A stretch of 64,000 nucleotides of DNA, from assembly GCA_951812535.1 (NCBI GenBank), contig CATOSK010000004.1, positions 301,074 to 365,073 of the forward strand, written 5' to 3'. A program made the translations under genes and the position numbers. The stretch comes from an uncultured Dehalococcoidia bacterium (GTDB lineage: Bacteria; Chloroflexota; Dehalococcoidia; Lucifugimonadales; UBA3495). Shown here one piece after another: positions 29,007 through 38,172 of the stretch. A model generated the notes under the pieces. It saw only the letters and a list, made by a program, of their open reading frames with translations, was not told where the DNA came from and ran no database searches. Each line of letters begins with the position of its first letter. The stretch's first letter is position 1.

Positions 29007-31073
29007 ATGCAATTCCGCATAGCCGACACCTTCACCGCCAGTCTGGCCCGGCTGCCCAACGACCAGCAGCGGGCCGCCAAGACCACCTCCTTCGACCTGC
29101 AGACGAATCCAGCCCACCCCGGCCTGAGCCTGCACCGGCTTGCTAACACCCGGGATCCGAACTTCTGGTCCGCCCGAGTCAGCCGGGACCTGCGGATTAT
29201 CATCCATCAAGCCGACGACGACATGACCCTGTGCTTCGTCGGCCGCCACGACGACGCCTACCAGTGGGCCGAGCGCCGGAAGCTGGAGACCCATCCCGCC
29301 ACCGGCGCCGCGCAACTGGTGGAACTGCGGGAGGTCGTCCACGAAATCCCTGTTCCGGTCTACGTGGCAGCCGAGCCGGAAATCCCGGCCAAGCCTCTCC
29401 TTTTCAGCCACATCCCCGACCATCAACTCCTGGGGTACGGCGTTCCGGTGGAATGGCTGGACGATGTCCGCGCCGCGGATGAGGACCGCGTCCTTGACCT
29501 GGCCGACCACCTGCCCGCCGAGGCCGCGGTAGCCCTCTTGGAACTGGCCGTCGGCAAAATGCCCCAGCCGTCCCTTCCCGCACCGGATGGCACGGACCCC
29601 TTCAACCATCCCGGTGCCCTCCGCCGTTTCCGCATCATGCACAACGTCGAAGAGCTGGAAGCGGCCCTGGAATACCCGTGGGAGAAGTGGACTGTCTTCC
29701 TTCATCCGGACCAACAGGGCCTGGTGGAACGGAGCTACAACGGTTCCGCCCGAGTTTCCGGCTCCGCCGGGACCGGCAAGACAGTGGTGGCCCTCCACCG
29801 GGCCGCCTTCCTTGCACGGACTAATCCCGACGCCCACATCCTGCTCACCACCTTCTCCGACGCTCTGGCCAACCTGCTCAGGACCAAGCTGGAGCGGCTG
29901 ACGCATCAGGAAGACCAGACAAGCGGCAGGATCGCCGTCGGCGCCCTGGACGCCATCGCCCTGCGCCTCTACGGGGAAAGATATGGGCCGCCCAAACTGG
30001 CCCAGCGGGAGACGGTGGAAGAACTCATCGCCGAGGCGGCGGCTTGGGAAAACACCAGCTTCTCCCCGTCCTTCCTGAATGCGGAGTGGGAGCGGGTGAT
30101 TGATGCATGGCAACTACAAACGTGGGACGCATACCGGGAAGTCCGGCGCTTGGGCCGCTACCGGCGGCTGTCGGAAAACCAGCGCCGCACCCTGTGGCCC
30201 ATCTTCCAGCAGGTCAGCGAAGGACTTGAGAGCCGTGGGTTGATCACCATTTCCCAGGTGTTTGGGCGGCTGACCCGGGAGGGTGAGACATCGGAGCCGC
30301 TCTTCGACTACGTTGTCGTGGACGAGGCCCAGGACGTCAGCGTTGCCCAACTCAGGTTCCTGTCTGCTTTGGGCGGGCAGCGTCCCAACGGCCTGTTTTT
30401 CGCGGGGGACTTGGGGCAGCGCATCTTCCAGCAGCCTTTTTCCTGGAAAGAACTGGGCGTGGACGCCCGGGGACGATCCCAGACCCTCCGCATCAACTAT
30501 CGCACCTCCCACCAGATCAGGGCCCAGGCCGACCGTCTGCTCGATCCGGAAATATCAGACTTCGACGGCAACCTGGAAGAACGTAGGGGGACCATCTCGG
30601 TATTCAACGCCGCCCGTCCTACAATCCAGGCCTTTGAGGACGAAGATGCCGAGTCCGCCGCTGTCGCCGGTTGGCTCAAGGCGAGGATTTCCGACGGTGC
30701 GGAACCCGGCGAAATCGGACTATTCGTCCGGTCCCCTGATCAACTGCCTCGGGCGGAGGGAGCAGCCGAGCATTCCGGCGTACCGTATAACACGCTCGAC
30801 GAAACCATGGCAGCGATGGAAGACGAGATCACGGTCGGGACCATGCACTTGGCGAAGGGCTTGGAATTCCGCGCCGTCGCAGTGATGGCGTGCGACTCGG
30901 AGGTCATCCCTCTCCAAACCCGGGTGGAGGCCATGGTCGACGAATCCGACCTGGAAGAGGTCTACAACACCGAACGCAACCTGCTTTATGTCGCCTGCAC
31001 CCGTGCCCGGGACAACCTACTGGTTACCGGAGTTGAACCGGTCTCGGAGTTTCTCGATGACTTGGGATGGTGA
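29007..31073 (+). CDS. UvrD/Rep-type helicase with N-terminal RelE/ParE-like domain
   Basis: A 688-residue SF1 helicase. Walker A is SGSAGTGKTVVALH (about residue 251), Walker B VVVDEAQDVS (about 437), followed by LRINYRTSHQIRAQ, and C-terminal motifs GTMHLAKGLEFRAV and LLYVACTRARDNLLV. The first 100 residues read like a RelE/ParE-family toxin fold (FWSARVSRDLRIIIHQ, LCFVGRHDDAYQWAERRK). This architecture occurs as a known but little-studied family; whether the N-terminal part is an active nuclease is open. Last gene of the res-mod operon, ending 45 bp before a transposon. Confidence 0.88.
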   Translation: MQFRIADTFTASLARLPNDQQRAAKTTSFDLQTNPAHPGLSLHRLANTRDPNFWSARVSRDLRIIIHQADDDMTLCFVGRHDDAYQWAERRKLETHPATGAAQLVELREVVHEIPVPVYVAAEPEIPAKPLLFSHIPDHQLLGYGVPVEWLDDVRAADEDRVLDLADHLPAEAAVALLELAVGKMPQPSLPAPDGTDPFNHPGALRRFRIMHNVEELEAALEYPWEKWTVFLHPDQQGLVERSYNGSARVSGSAGTGKTVVALHRAAFLARTNPDAHILLTTFSDALANLLRTKLERLTHQEDQTSGRIAVGALDAIALRLYGERYGPPKLAQRETVEELIAEAAAWENTSFSPSFLNAEWERVIDAWQLQTWDAYREVRRLGRYRRLSENQRRTLWPIFQQVSEGLESRGLITISQVFGRLTREGETSEPLFDYVVVDEAQDVSVAQLRFLSALGGQRPNGLFFAGDLGQRIFQQPFSWKELGVDARGRSQTLRINYRTSHQIRAQADRLLDPEISDFDGNLEERRGTISVFNAARPTIQAFEDEDAESAAVAGWLKARISDGAEPGEIGLFVRSPDQLPRAEGAAEHSGVPYNTLDETMAAMEDEITVGTMHLAKGLEFRAVAVMACDSEVIPLQTRVEAMVDESDLEEVYNTERNLLYVACTRARDNLLVTGVEPVSEFLDDLGW

Positions 31074-31193
31074 ATTACCAGTAGCCGGAGCCACATGACC
31101 GTAGAACGTCTGAGGTGGTGAGGTGGACCCGGGATTTCGGACAGTATCCGTGTTAGATGTCAAGTTTCTCCCTGGGATGTAGGGCAGATTGTT

Positions 31194-32145
31194 TCATGCA
31201 ATCTCCGGCACCCAGGGTGTACCCCTCCGGGCCACGGCGTTCAGATGCAGCAACAGCTTCCTCATCACCGCTACCAGAGCGACCTTCCCGGGCTTTCCAC
31301 GCTGACGCAGCCCCTGGTAGTAGTCGCGCAACGGGCCACCCACGCGGATCACTGACCAGGAGCAAATGTACAGAGCGCGCCGAACAACGCTACGGCCACC
31401 TCGAATGGCCCGCTGGCCCTTCTTTTGTCCGCTGTCCCGGGACCATGGAGCCACGCCCACCAGGGAAGCAAGGGCCTTGGCGTCCAGCAGGCCCAATTCC
31501 GGAAGGTGAGCGACCAGTATGGCAGCGGTTAATTTGCCCACACCTGGTACCGTGCGATACTGGTACCGTGCGATAGAGGGTGGCCCGCTGGGTCAAAGTT
31601 GGGCTGCTCTGAATCTTTTCCTGATACTCCCGGTCCAGCACCTCAATCTCCGCCTCAAGCCAGGAGATATGGCGGCTGGTCGATTCGGCAACGGCAAGTG
31701 ACACCACCTTGTCGACTCTCCCCAGCTCCTGCACACGCTGTTCTACAAGCTGCCGACGCCGGCGCAGCAGGTCTCGCAGCTCCTCGAGTTCTGGTTCCGG
31801 AGTTGGTGTCCCGGCATCATGCTCCTGGAACACGCTGCCGAAACGGGACAGAATCCGAGCATCCTGGGGGTCCGTTTTCGCCTGGTAACCGCAGGCCCGA
31901 GCGAAGGCTCGCACCCGGTTCGGTTGGGCCAGGTGCATAGGTATTCCAGCCTGGCGCAAGCGTTCCACCACCAACCGTTCGTAACCTCCGGTGGCCTCGC
32001 ACACCGCCACAGTGGCATCCTGCTCAGCTAGATGTTCGAGCAACTTGGAGATGCCTTCCACGGTGTTGTCGAACCGGACGACAGGACCTTCCGCAACAGA
32101 AACGTCCAGATTGGCTTTGCCTACGTCAATGCCCGCCACTATCAT
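31194..32145 (-). pseudogene. IS110-family transposase, frameshifted by a 16-bp tandem duplication
   Basis: The N-terminal half has the DEDD-type active site: GIDVGKANLDV, CEATGGYE and KTDPQDARIL. The C-terminal half (VGKLTAAILVAHLPELGL, LVGVAPWSRDSGQKKGQR, RRALYICS) is in another frame. The break is a perfect tandem duplication of 16 bp (31544-31559 and 31560-31575). Removing one copy joins the frames as YRTVPGVGKLTAA. The element cannot make full-length protein unless frameshifting occurs. Confidence 0.88.
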
Positions 32146-32425
32146 GTTCTGCCTCCTGACTCCAACTTATGCGTCCTCCACACTTGTAGATGCGGGCCCA
32201 GCGCCCATGTATCCGTTCGGAGCGACCGGTATGGGAGAGGGGTGTCTTACTGTCCGTCGGCGCAGTCCAGGGTTGTCACCCGGCTCGCCAGGTGGCTATC
32301 GACGCGCCCCTCCCACCTACCCCACAAATTGGCCCATTCGCAGGGCATCTGCAACATACAAGGTGGCGAAGTGAGAGTCCCGCTCCTAAACTGAGGGCAG
32401 CTGTTGCTGTCGGAAGGAGCAGGAA

Positions 32426-32732
32426 ATGTCGCAAGGACGCAGGAAGCACAGCCCAGCCTGCAAGGCCCAGGTGGCCCCCTGCCTTCGCAGGGGCAGGCCT
32501 GGAGGCGCTGAAGGGCCAGGAGACGGTGGCCCAACTGGCCGCCAGGTACGAAGTCCATCCCGGGCAGATTCAGGCCTGGAAGAAGGCTCTTGCGGAGGGC
32601 GCCTCCGGGGTCTTCGGCAACGGCAAGGAGCAGAAGGCCAGGAACGACTCCGCCCTGATTGCCCGCCTGTACCAGGAGATCGGCCAGCTGAAGGTGGAGC
32701 GGGATTTCTTGGCGGAGAGGTCCGGTCCATGA
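32426..32732 (+). pseudogene. IS3-family transposase orfA, interrupted by a 22-nt palindrome
   Basis: Starts MSQGRRKHSPACKAQVA and, after a 22-nt GC-rich insertion (32477-32498), continues in another frame as LEALKGQETVAQLAARYEVH, then GQIQAWKKAL and a leucine-zipper-like end (YQEIGQLKVERDFLAE). This is the HTH protein of IS3 elements. The stop overlaps the orfB ATG by four bases (ATGA). Confidence 0.85.
32477..32498. repeat. Mini-palindrome insertion 1 (in orfA)
   Basis: A 22-nt CCTGCCTTCGCAGG-type hairpin ending in GGCAGGC. It lies between codons that read gcc-ctg in an intact gene; exact borders are uncertain by a few bases. Confidence 0.75.
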
Positions 32733-33105
32733 GTCCGGCCAGGCGGCGGAAGATGGTGGACCGGGGGCACCCGTCCCTGTCCCTGGTGCGCCAGTGCGCG
32801 CTGCTGGGGGTCAGCCGTTCCAGCATCTACTACCGGCCCCAGGCTGCCTCGGCAGAGGACCTGTCCCTGATGGGCGAGATCGATCGGCAGTACCTGGACA
32901 CGCCCTTCTACGGGTCCAGGCGGATGAAGGCCTGGCTGGAGCGGCGGGGCGTACGGGTGAGCCGGAAGCGGGTGCAGCGGCTGATGCACGCCATGGGGCT
33001 GCGGGCCATCTACCGGCGGCCCAGCACCAGCCGCCGGTCGCCACAGCACCCGGTCTATCCCTACCTGCTGCGGAATGTGAGAATCACCCGGCCCAACCAG
33101 ACCTG

Positions 33106-33127
33106 CCCCCGCGTAGGCGGGGGTGTG
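33106..33127. repeat. Mini-palindrome insertion 2 (in orfB)
   Basis: A 22-nt insertion with core CCCCCGCGTAGGCGGGGG between the codons for Gln-Thr and Trp-Ala-Ala-Asp. It shares CTGCCCCCGCGTAGGCGGGG with insertion 4. Confidence 0.75.
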
Positions 33128-33234
33128 GGCTGCGGACATCACCTGCCTGCCCATGGCCCGAGGGTTCCTCTACCTGGTGGCGGTGATGGACTGGCACAGC
33201 CGGTACGTGCTGGCCTGGCGGCTGTCCAACACCC

Positions 33235-33259
33235 CCCGATCGGGGTCGGGGGCAGGCTC
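33235..33259. repeat. Mini-palindrome insertion 3 (in orfB)
   Basis: A 25-nt insertion with CCCCGATCGGGG followed by GGGGGCAGGCTC. Its GGGGGCAGGCTCT end equals the end of the intergenic repeat near 13930-13943. Confidence 0.72.
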
Positions 33260-33336
33260 TGGAAGTCGGCTTCTGCACCGAAGCGCTGGAGGAGGCTCTG
33301 AGCCAGGGCCAGCCGGAGGTGTTTAACACCGACCAG

Positions 33337-33359
33337 AGCCTGCCCCCGCGTAGGCGGGG
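33337..33359. repeat. Mini-palindrome insertion 4 (in orfB)
   Basis: A 23-nt insertion beginning AGCCTGCCCCCGCGTAGG. With the preceding bases, AGAGCCTGCCCCC is the reverse complement of the ends of insertion 3 and of the intergenic copy at 13917-13943, so the family inserts in both orientations. Confidence 0.75.
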
Positions 33360-33888
33360 GGGAGCCAGTTCACCAGCCTGGAGTTCACCCAGGTCCTCAA
33401 GGAGCAAGGGGTGCGGATCAGCATGGACGGGAAGGGTCGGTACCAGGACAACATCTTCGCGGAGCGGCTGTGGCGGACGGTGAAGTATGAAGAGGTGTAC
33501 CTGAAAGCCTGCGCCAGCGTCCTGGAGGCCCAGCGGGGGCTGGAGGACTACTTCCGGTTCTACAACCGGCTCAGGCCCCACCAGGCCCTGGGCTACTGGA
33601 CTCCGGCCGAGGTGCTCCACGGAGACCAGGATGTGGTGGAATGGGACTCTGAGGAAAGGGGTTGTTCACCCCAAGAGGGAACCAAATCACTGGCAGGAGC
33701 GCCGGGATTCTCACTTGACTCGCCCCTGATCTTGTCCAAATAACTGGTTCCACCTCAAAATGGGCTCACATGCCGACCTACATCTCAAGGATGGTGCTTC
33801 CTACGGTTAAGTCCGGTCCCCCTTTTACAACTTCAGGTGATCTGGATTTGGGGAGCAGATCACGAGGACGGGAAGGGCGAAGGGGAAA

Positions 33889-36780
33889 TCATCCTCTGGT
33901 TACGCCTTCACCAGTTTCAATAAGGTCCGCAGTAGCGACTAGAACTACATCATTAGGGTGGCGCAGGGTTGTGCAACGGCCTGCCAGTTCGCCTTGGGCA
34001 GTGGTTTCCAAGAGCTTAAGGACATTTCGCCGGACGCCAACATCCGGCGAATCTGGTTGGACGATGCGCTCCGGTGGTTCGACCAGTAGGCTGCCAAAGA
34101 AATCCGGATTCGTGGTGGGCTTCCGGCAATTTTCCGGCAAGAAAATGGGCAGAAGAGCCTCTTCCCTGGGAACGCCCTGATCATTTTGCCAACGAAGTTT
34201 AAAGAGACCGAGGGTGCCCGGTTCGGGACCCGGAAGGTTTGTGTACTCACCCTTGAATTCCGGGGACTTTGCGAATTCTATAAGGTAGGAGAAGAAGATG
34301 CTCTTGAAGTCCATCGGGACGACATTCGCGAGCTGCATGGCTAATAACCGGTCTGCGGTAATCCGCACCAATGTCGCCCGGGCCGGAAATTCAGAGAATC
34401 GACCTCGCAAATCTTCAGGCAATTCCAACTCCAGCACTCGCCCATTGTACAGTCGGTCCCTGATGCCAATTCCCTTATAGTGCAGGATTCCTTCCAGGAA
34501 GACGAGAACGTCCTCCGGCCCGAACGTGTACAACGCGGTTGAGGCGTGTGGGTCGTACCCTTCGACATTGGAGAAAAGGTGTTCTTGCTGGGTTTTGGCC
34601 TCTCTGGCACGGGCCACCGCTCCAAGAATGTCCGACTCCGTCCGGTTGATGTCCATAGTCTTGTTGGCGGCAAGCAGAGAAGCCATGTCAACCCGCTCCA
34701 GCAGTTCGCCGATGATTTCCGTTTGAAAACCGTCCCGAAATTCGGAGCTGACTTCCACCATATCCCCAGCGATAGTGAAAATACGCTTCAACATCATGGT
34801 GAGGGCCTTGTTATCGAACCCGTCGTCAGCCATCAGGTTGAATACGATAACCCGCTCCTGTTGTCCATAGCGGTACAACCGGCCCGCCCGCTGCACAAGG
34901 CGACCGGGGTTCCAGGGCAGGTCATAATTTACCATCACATGGCATTGTTGGTGTAAGTTGATCCCTTCGCCGCCGGCCTCGGTCGAAACCATGAACTGGG
35001 AGGTTTCGTTAAACTGTTCGATGTTCCCTCTTTTTTCGTTCAGGGACATGCTTCCGTTGATTTGGGAGACTTGGCTGTGGGGATACCGGGCCTCCAATGC
35101 ATCCACTAGATAGTCTTGGGTGGCGCGATACTCGGTGAAAATCAGCAGCTTCAGCCCTCCCGCATTCAACGGCGAGACAATCTCCGATAGAAATTTCTCC
35201 AGCTTGCAGTCCATTCTCTTGACTTCGGCTGCGTCAGATAACAACCTGGAAATTTGCATCTGCTCACCGGAGAAGAAAGGGTTGACTCCGGCAACGGACC
35301 CTGCAACACCATCTGAAACGCTTTCCAAATCGTCCTGACCGTCGGTTCCTTCCCAAAAAGCGTCATCAATTTCAGAAAAGTCCCGCCCTGTGTCATTCGC
35401 CACTTGATCGCCTCCTACGCCCTGGAGGCGAGCCAACCGTCGTTCCAGCGCCCGCTCGATAGCGGCAATGCTTGACGACGCCAGTTTGCGGTACGTGGTC
35501 ATTACGAAGCCAATGGCACGGCCAGTGTTGCCTCCCGCCTCAGAGGCAGCGTAGCCGTGGCGCAGATATTCTTGCAATTGATGGTCAAATAACCTGGCGG
35601 AATCCGATAACGGCACTTCTACCAAGCGAGTATCTTGCCCCCGAAAAAGGAAGTTGCCGTTGGTGTCAGTTGCCTGGCTCTTTTGGTTACGCAGGACTAC
35701 TTCAGCCACTACTGATGGGTCGGTGAACGCGGTAGCAAACCTCCGGCTCAAGTCCGGACGCAGCAAGAGCAGCAAATTGATGAATTGGACGGTGTTTCCC
35801 TGGTGCGGTGTTCCGGTCAGGAAAATGAAAGCGTCGGTCTGCCGCCGGAGGGCCTCTGACAATTGATAACGTTGAGTGATCGCCTGTCCTTCTATCTTAC
35901 TGAGATGGTGCGCTTCGTCGAAAATTATTACGTCCCACTCGCCCGAATCTCCGAATATAGCGCTATGGCGGTCGGTCTTGGCGCGATCAATTGACACAAT
36001 TACCTTTTCGTACCTCGACCAGAGGGAAGGTTGGTTTATATTGAAGTCGGAACCGTATATCAGAAACTCCTCGTTGAATTTGTAGCGCATTTCGTCCTGC
36101 CATTGCCGGACCATTCCCGCCGGACACACCACCATTACCCGACGCCCCTGCCTCCGGCGTTTCATGGCCGCCAACAACAGACCTACCTCGATGGTCTTGC
36201 CCAAACCCACGTCATCGGCAATGAGCCAATTGGTCTGGTCGGAAGTCATAATGCGGTGCACCAAGTTAATCTGGTGCGGCAGGGGATCCACGTCCAGACG
36301 GTCCAATGCCCCGGTAACCTGATTCCAGGAATCCAAGGCGTAGGCAAGAGCCTTGAGGCGGAACCGTTCTCCGTGATCAGGTTCGGGTGCTTCCGCACGT
36401 TCATACTTGATGCTGGCATCGCGGAGACGCACCAGGTTTTCATAGGGAAGCCACCGGGTCTCGCCAGAGTCGTGGAGTTGCACCAGTACCAAGTCTCTTC
36501 CGGCTACCTGCCGGGTGGCCCGAACTGTGCCGGTTCCCAGCGTCCTGCGGGTATTGGAAACAGGACGGTCCTGTACAACGTGCCCTGCCCGAAAGCCATT
36601 CCGAAGCTCGGCCGCAGGATGAAATTTCGTTGCCCCGCTGGCTCCCCACCTTACTCGCACATAATGTGTTTCGTGTTCAAAATTATGGCCTACCACTATC
36701 CCCAGGACATTTTCATCCTCGTGGGATACGAAGCAGCCTTTTCCTGGAATCAGAGAAGGTGCCTTTGGAACGTTCACCAT
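33889..36780 (-). CDS. SNF2/RapA-type helicase-like ATPase
   Basis: A 963-residue SF2 ATPase. Walker A is IADDVGLGKTIEVGL (about 187-201), Walker B IIFDEAHHLSK (about 286-295), then FLTGTPHQGN; the second lobe has FTEYRATQDYLVDAL, STEAGGEGINLHQQC and RLVQRAGRLYRYGQQ. An SH3-like N-terminal part (FVSHEDENVLGIVVGHNFE) precedes it. It resembles the DrmD/HepA-like helicases of defence islands. The ATG at 36780 is chosen over the GTG at 36810 because GAGGG lies 8 nt before it. It follows the acidic 391-residue protein by 32 bp. Lower GC than the core genes. Confidence 0.88.
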   Translation of the reverse strand: MVNVPKAPSLIPGKGCFVSHEDENVLGIVVGHNFEHETHYVRVRWGASGATKFHPAAELRNGFRAGHVVQDRPVSNTRRTLGTGTVRATRQVAGRDLVLVQLHDSGETRWLPYENLVRLRDASIKYERAEAPEPDHGERFRLKALAYALDSWNQVTGALDRLDVDPLPHQINLVHRIMTSDQTNWLIADDVGLGKTIEVGLLLAAMKRRRQGRRVMVVCPAGMVRQWQDEMRYKFNEEFLIYGSDFNINQPSLWSRYEKVIVSIDRAKTDRHSAIFGDSGEWDVIIFDEAHHLSKIEGQAITQRYQLSEALRRQTDAFIFLTGTPHQGNTVQFINLLLLLRPDLSRRFATAFTDPSVVAEVVLRNQKSQATDTNGNFLFRGQDTRLVEVPLSDSARLFDHQLQEYLRHGYAASEAGGNTGRAIGFVMTTYRKLASSSIAAIERALERRLARLQGVGGDQVANDTGRDFSEIDDAFWEGTDGQDDLESVSDGVAGSVAGVNPFFSGEQMQISRLLSDAAEVKRMDCKLEKFLSEIVSPLNAGGLKLLIFTEYRATQDYLVDALEARYPHSQVSQINGSMSLNEKRGNIEQFNETSQFMVSTEAGGEGINLHQQCHVMVNYDLPWNPGRLVQRAGRLYRYGQQERVIVFNLMADDGFDNKALTMMLKRIFTIAGDMVEVSSEFRDGFQTEIIGELLERVDMASLLAANKTMDINRTESDILGAVARAREAKTQQEHLFSNVEGYDPHASTALYTFGPEDVLVFLEGILHYKGIGIRDRLYNGRVLELELPEDLRGRFSEFPARATLVRITADRLLAMQLANVVPMDFKSIFFSYLIEFAKSPEFKGEYTNLPGPEPGTLGLFKLRWQNDQGVPREEALLPIFLPENCRKPTTNPDFFGSLLVEPPERIVQPDSPDVGVRRNVLKLLETTAQGELAGRCTTLRHPNDVVLVATADLIETGEGVTRG

Positions 36781-36812
36781 GTTGAAATCCCTCGATTCGT
36801 CTCCACGCACCG

Positions 36813-37988
36813 TTACCAGCCCAGCCCGTCATGCCACTCGGCCGGGTCATACCAGTCCTGTTCATCAAACCACAAACGTGACCAATCGCAATAAACTCTC
36901 ATATCCCATTTATCCTTTTTCAATACCACATTCCTCGCGGGTTGGGTAAGATCAACATCCAAGTCGGGGCGATGGCGCCAATCCTCCGCGTATATGAGCT
37001 TGGAACGGTACATAACAAAGGAAGAGAATGAAAAGAAACCCTGTGTCACCCTCACCCATACGTCAATCCGGTCCCAGTCTTCAAACCACTCGGGGTCTAT
37101 TATCTCATCGGCTGAACAATGCAACCTCCGTTGTACTAGCAGGTATGAATTACCTAGACTCATGCTGTTGCGGTCAGGGACACCCAACCAGAATTTCAGG
37201 CCAGGCGCCCACCGCAAACACTCCCATAACTCGCAATGGTCATCCCAATAGGAGCGAAACTGGAGAAACCGCAGCAAGGAATGGCCGGACCAGTGTTGCC
37301 CACGCAACCAAGGCAGCCATCTACGGAGGCGCGGTCGGCTAAAATCCCGTAGTAACTCGGCGATTTCCCTAGCCTCTACATCGCTAATCACTTCTATGCT
37401 GGCGACCCACTCGTCAACTTGGACTTCACCGTGGAGGTCTGGAATGTATGAGTCAGATTCATACAACAGCTGCCTCAGATCGCCGTCAAATTCTGCTACG
37501 GGTGGAGGCTCGTCAAGGAAAGAAGCGTCGCCTTCTATTGCGTTGAACGCATCGTGATTGACAGATGTGGGGCCGTTGAAGTGTGGGGTATCTCCATCCA
37601 GATCCAGCAGGGCAGCCCATTCCGCAGACGAATCCCGGTTATGCAATTCAAGGACGTCAAGGTGGCCTTCGTCCCAGTAACCGGCATCTTCTTCGTCAAC
37701 ATCGACGCCATCTCCCGAGTCGATTCCTGAAGGTTCGTCTGGAACTAGGAGCGCCTCTTCCCCATTGTCCGGAGGACTATTTGCGGAGGAATCCGAAGCC
37801 GTCTCCCCCGCTGCTGGCGGCATCTCCCATGGGTCGTCCTCCGCGCGTTTCTGGCCGGGTGGTTCGGCAAAATCCTCTTCGGTCCAACCCGCAGGGTGAT
37901 TAAGAATCTTGTCGTATCTCATCATCAGGGACCATAGTGGTGTTAAAACGTCGATTCCATGACCGGACGCTTCGGATTCACGGCCCAT
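36813..37988 (-). CDS. Acidic protein of unknown function, partner of the SNF2-type ATPase
   Basis: A 391-residue protein, not recognised. The first 190 residues are acidic and low complexity (DSGDGVDVDEEDAGYWDEG). The C-terminal 200 residues are rich in Trp and Arg/Asp (RPRLRRWLPWLRGQHW, DIDVWVRVTQGFFSFSSFV), with a folded look. No signal peptide or membrane segment. Start uncertain: 37988, or the double Met at 37925/37922 (MMRYDKILNHPAGWTEEDF). It is the first gene of a two-gene minus-strand unit with the ATPase, so a shared role is likely. Confidence 0.7.
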   Translation of the reverse strand: MGRESEASGHGIDVLTPLWSLMMRYDKILNHPAGWTEEDFAEPPGQKRAEDDPWEMPPAAGETASDSSANSPPDNGEEALLVPDEPSGIDSGDGVDVDEEDAGYWDEGHLDVLELHNRDSSAEWAALLDLDGDTPHFNGPTSVNHDAFNAIEGDASFLDEPPPVAEFDGDLRQLLYESDSYIPDLHGEVQVDEWVASIEVISDVEAREIAELLRDFSRPRLRRWLPWLRGQHWSGHSLLRFLQFRSYWDDHCELWECLRWAPGLKFWLGVPDRNSMSLGNSYLLVQRRLHCSADEIIDPEWFEDWDRIDVWVRVTQGFFSFSSFVMYRSKLIYAEDWRHRPDLDVDLTQPARNVVLKKDKWDMRVYCDWSRLWFDEQDWYDPAEWHDGLGW

Positions 37989-38172
37989 AGTACACCATTG
38001 GGTAAACTCTACGGAGTTACCTCAGGAAGTCGAGAAGATTGAGACAGTCCAGGGTGAAGTTGGGGCGCATGGATTGCGGCGAGTGCCACTCTCTGTCAAT
38101 GGCGGTGGGAAGTTGGGCCGCGCGGGTGTCGCTGACCAGCAAAAGAGTCCTCGCTAACTGGCCAGCAGAAAT

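Larger units (their letters stand above)
32729..33743 (+). pseudogene. IS3-family transposase orfB (rve DDE domain), interrupted by three palindromes
   Basis: Frame 2 gives MSPARRRKMVDRGHPSLSLV, the HTH_21 part (YGSRRMKAWLERRGVRVSRK). Frame 3 gives the integrase core (MARGFLYLVAVMDWHSRYVL) and, after two more shifts, ISMDGKGRYQDNIFAERLWR and YNRLRPHQALGYWTPAEVL, including the DDE Glu region. The frame breaks coincide with GC-rich insertions of 22 nt (33106-33127), 25 nt (33235-33259) and 23 nt (33337-33359). Removing them restores one reading frame (NQTWAADITCLP, SNTLEVGFC, NTDQGSQFTS). Confidence 0.88.
31119..33757 (+). mobile_element. IS3-family element with an IS110-family element inserted in it
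   Basis: The ends form imperfect 25-bp inverted repeats: 31119-31143 and 33733-33757 (both start TGAGGTGGA on their own strand; 19 of 25 positions match). Inside are IS3 orfA and orfB near the right end. A minus-strand IS110 transposase gene sits between the left repeat and orfA, at about 31190-32365, so the IS110 entered the IS3. No target duplication is visible (flanks GTGG and AAAA). All transposase genes are disrupted. Confidence 0.75.

Noticed and set aside
32369..33716. AAGTGAGA-TCCC inverted sequences (32369-32387 and 33695-33716) as the ends of the IS3 element
   Set aside because: The TGAGGTGGA repeats at 31119 and 33757 are longer, enclose the orfB stop codon, and fit IS3 ends better.
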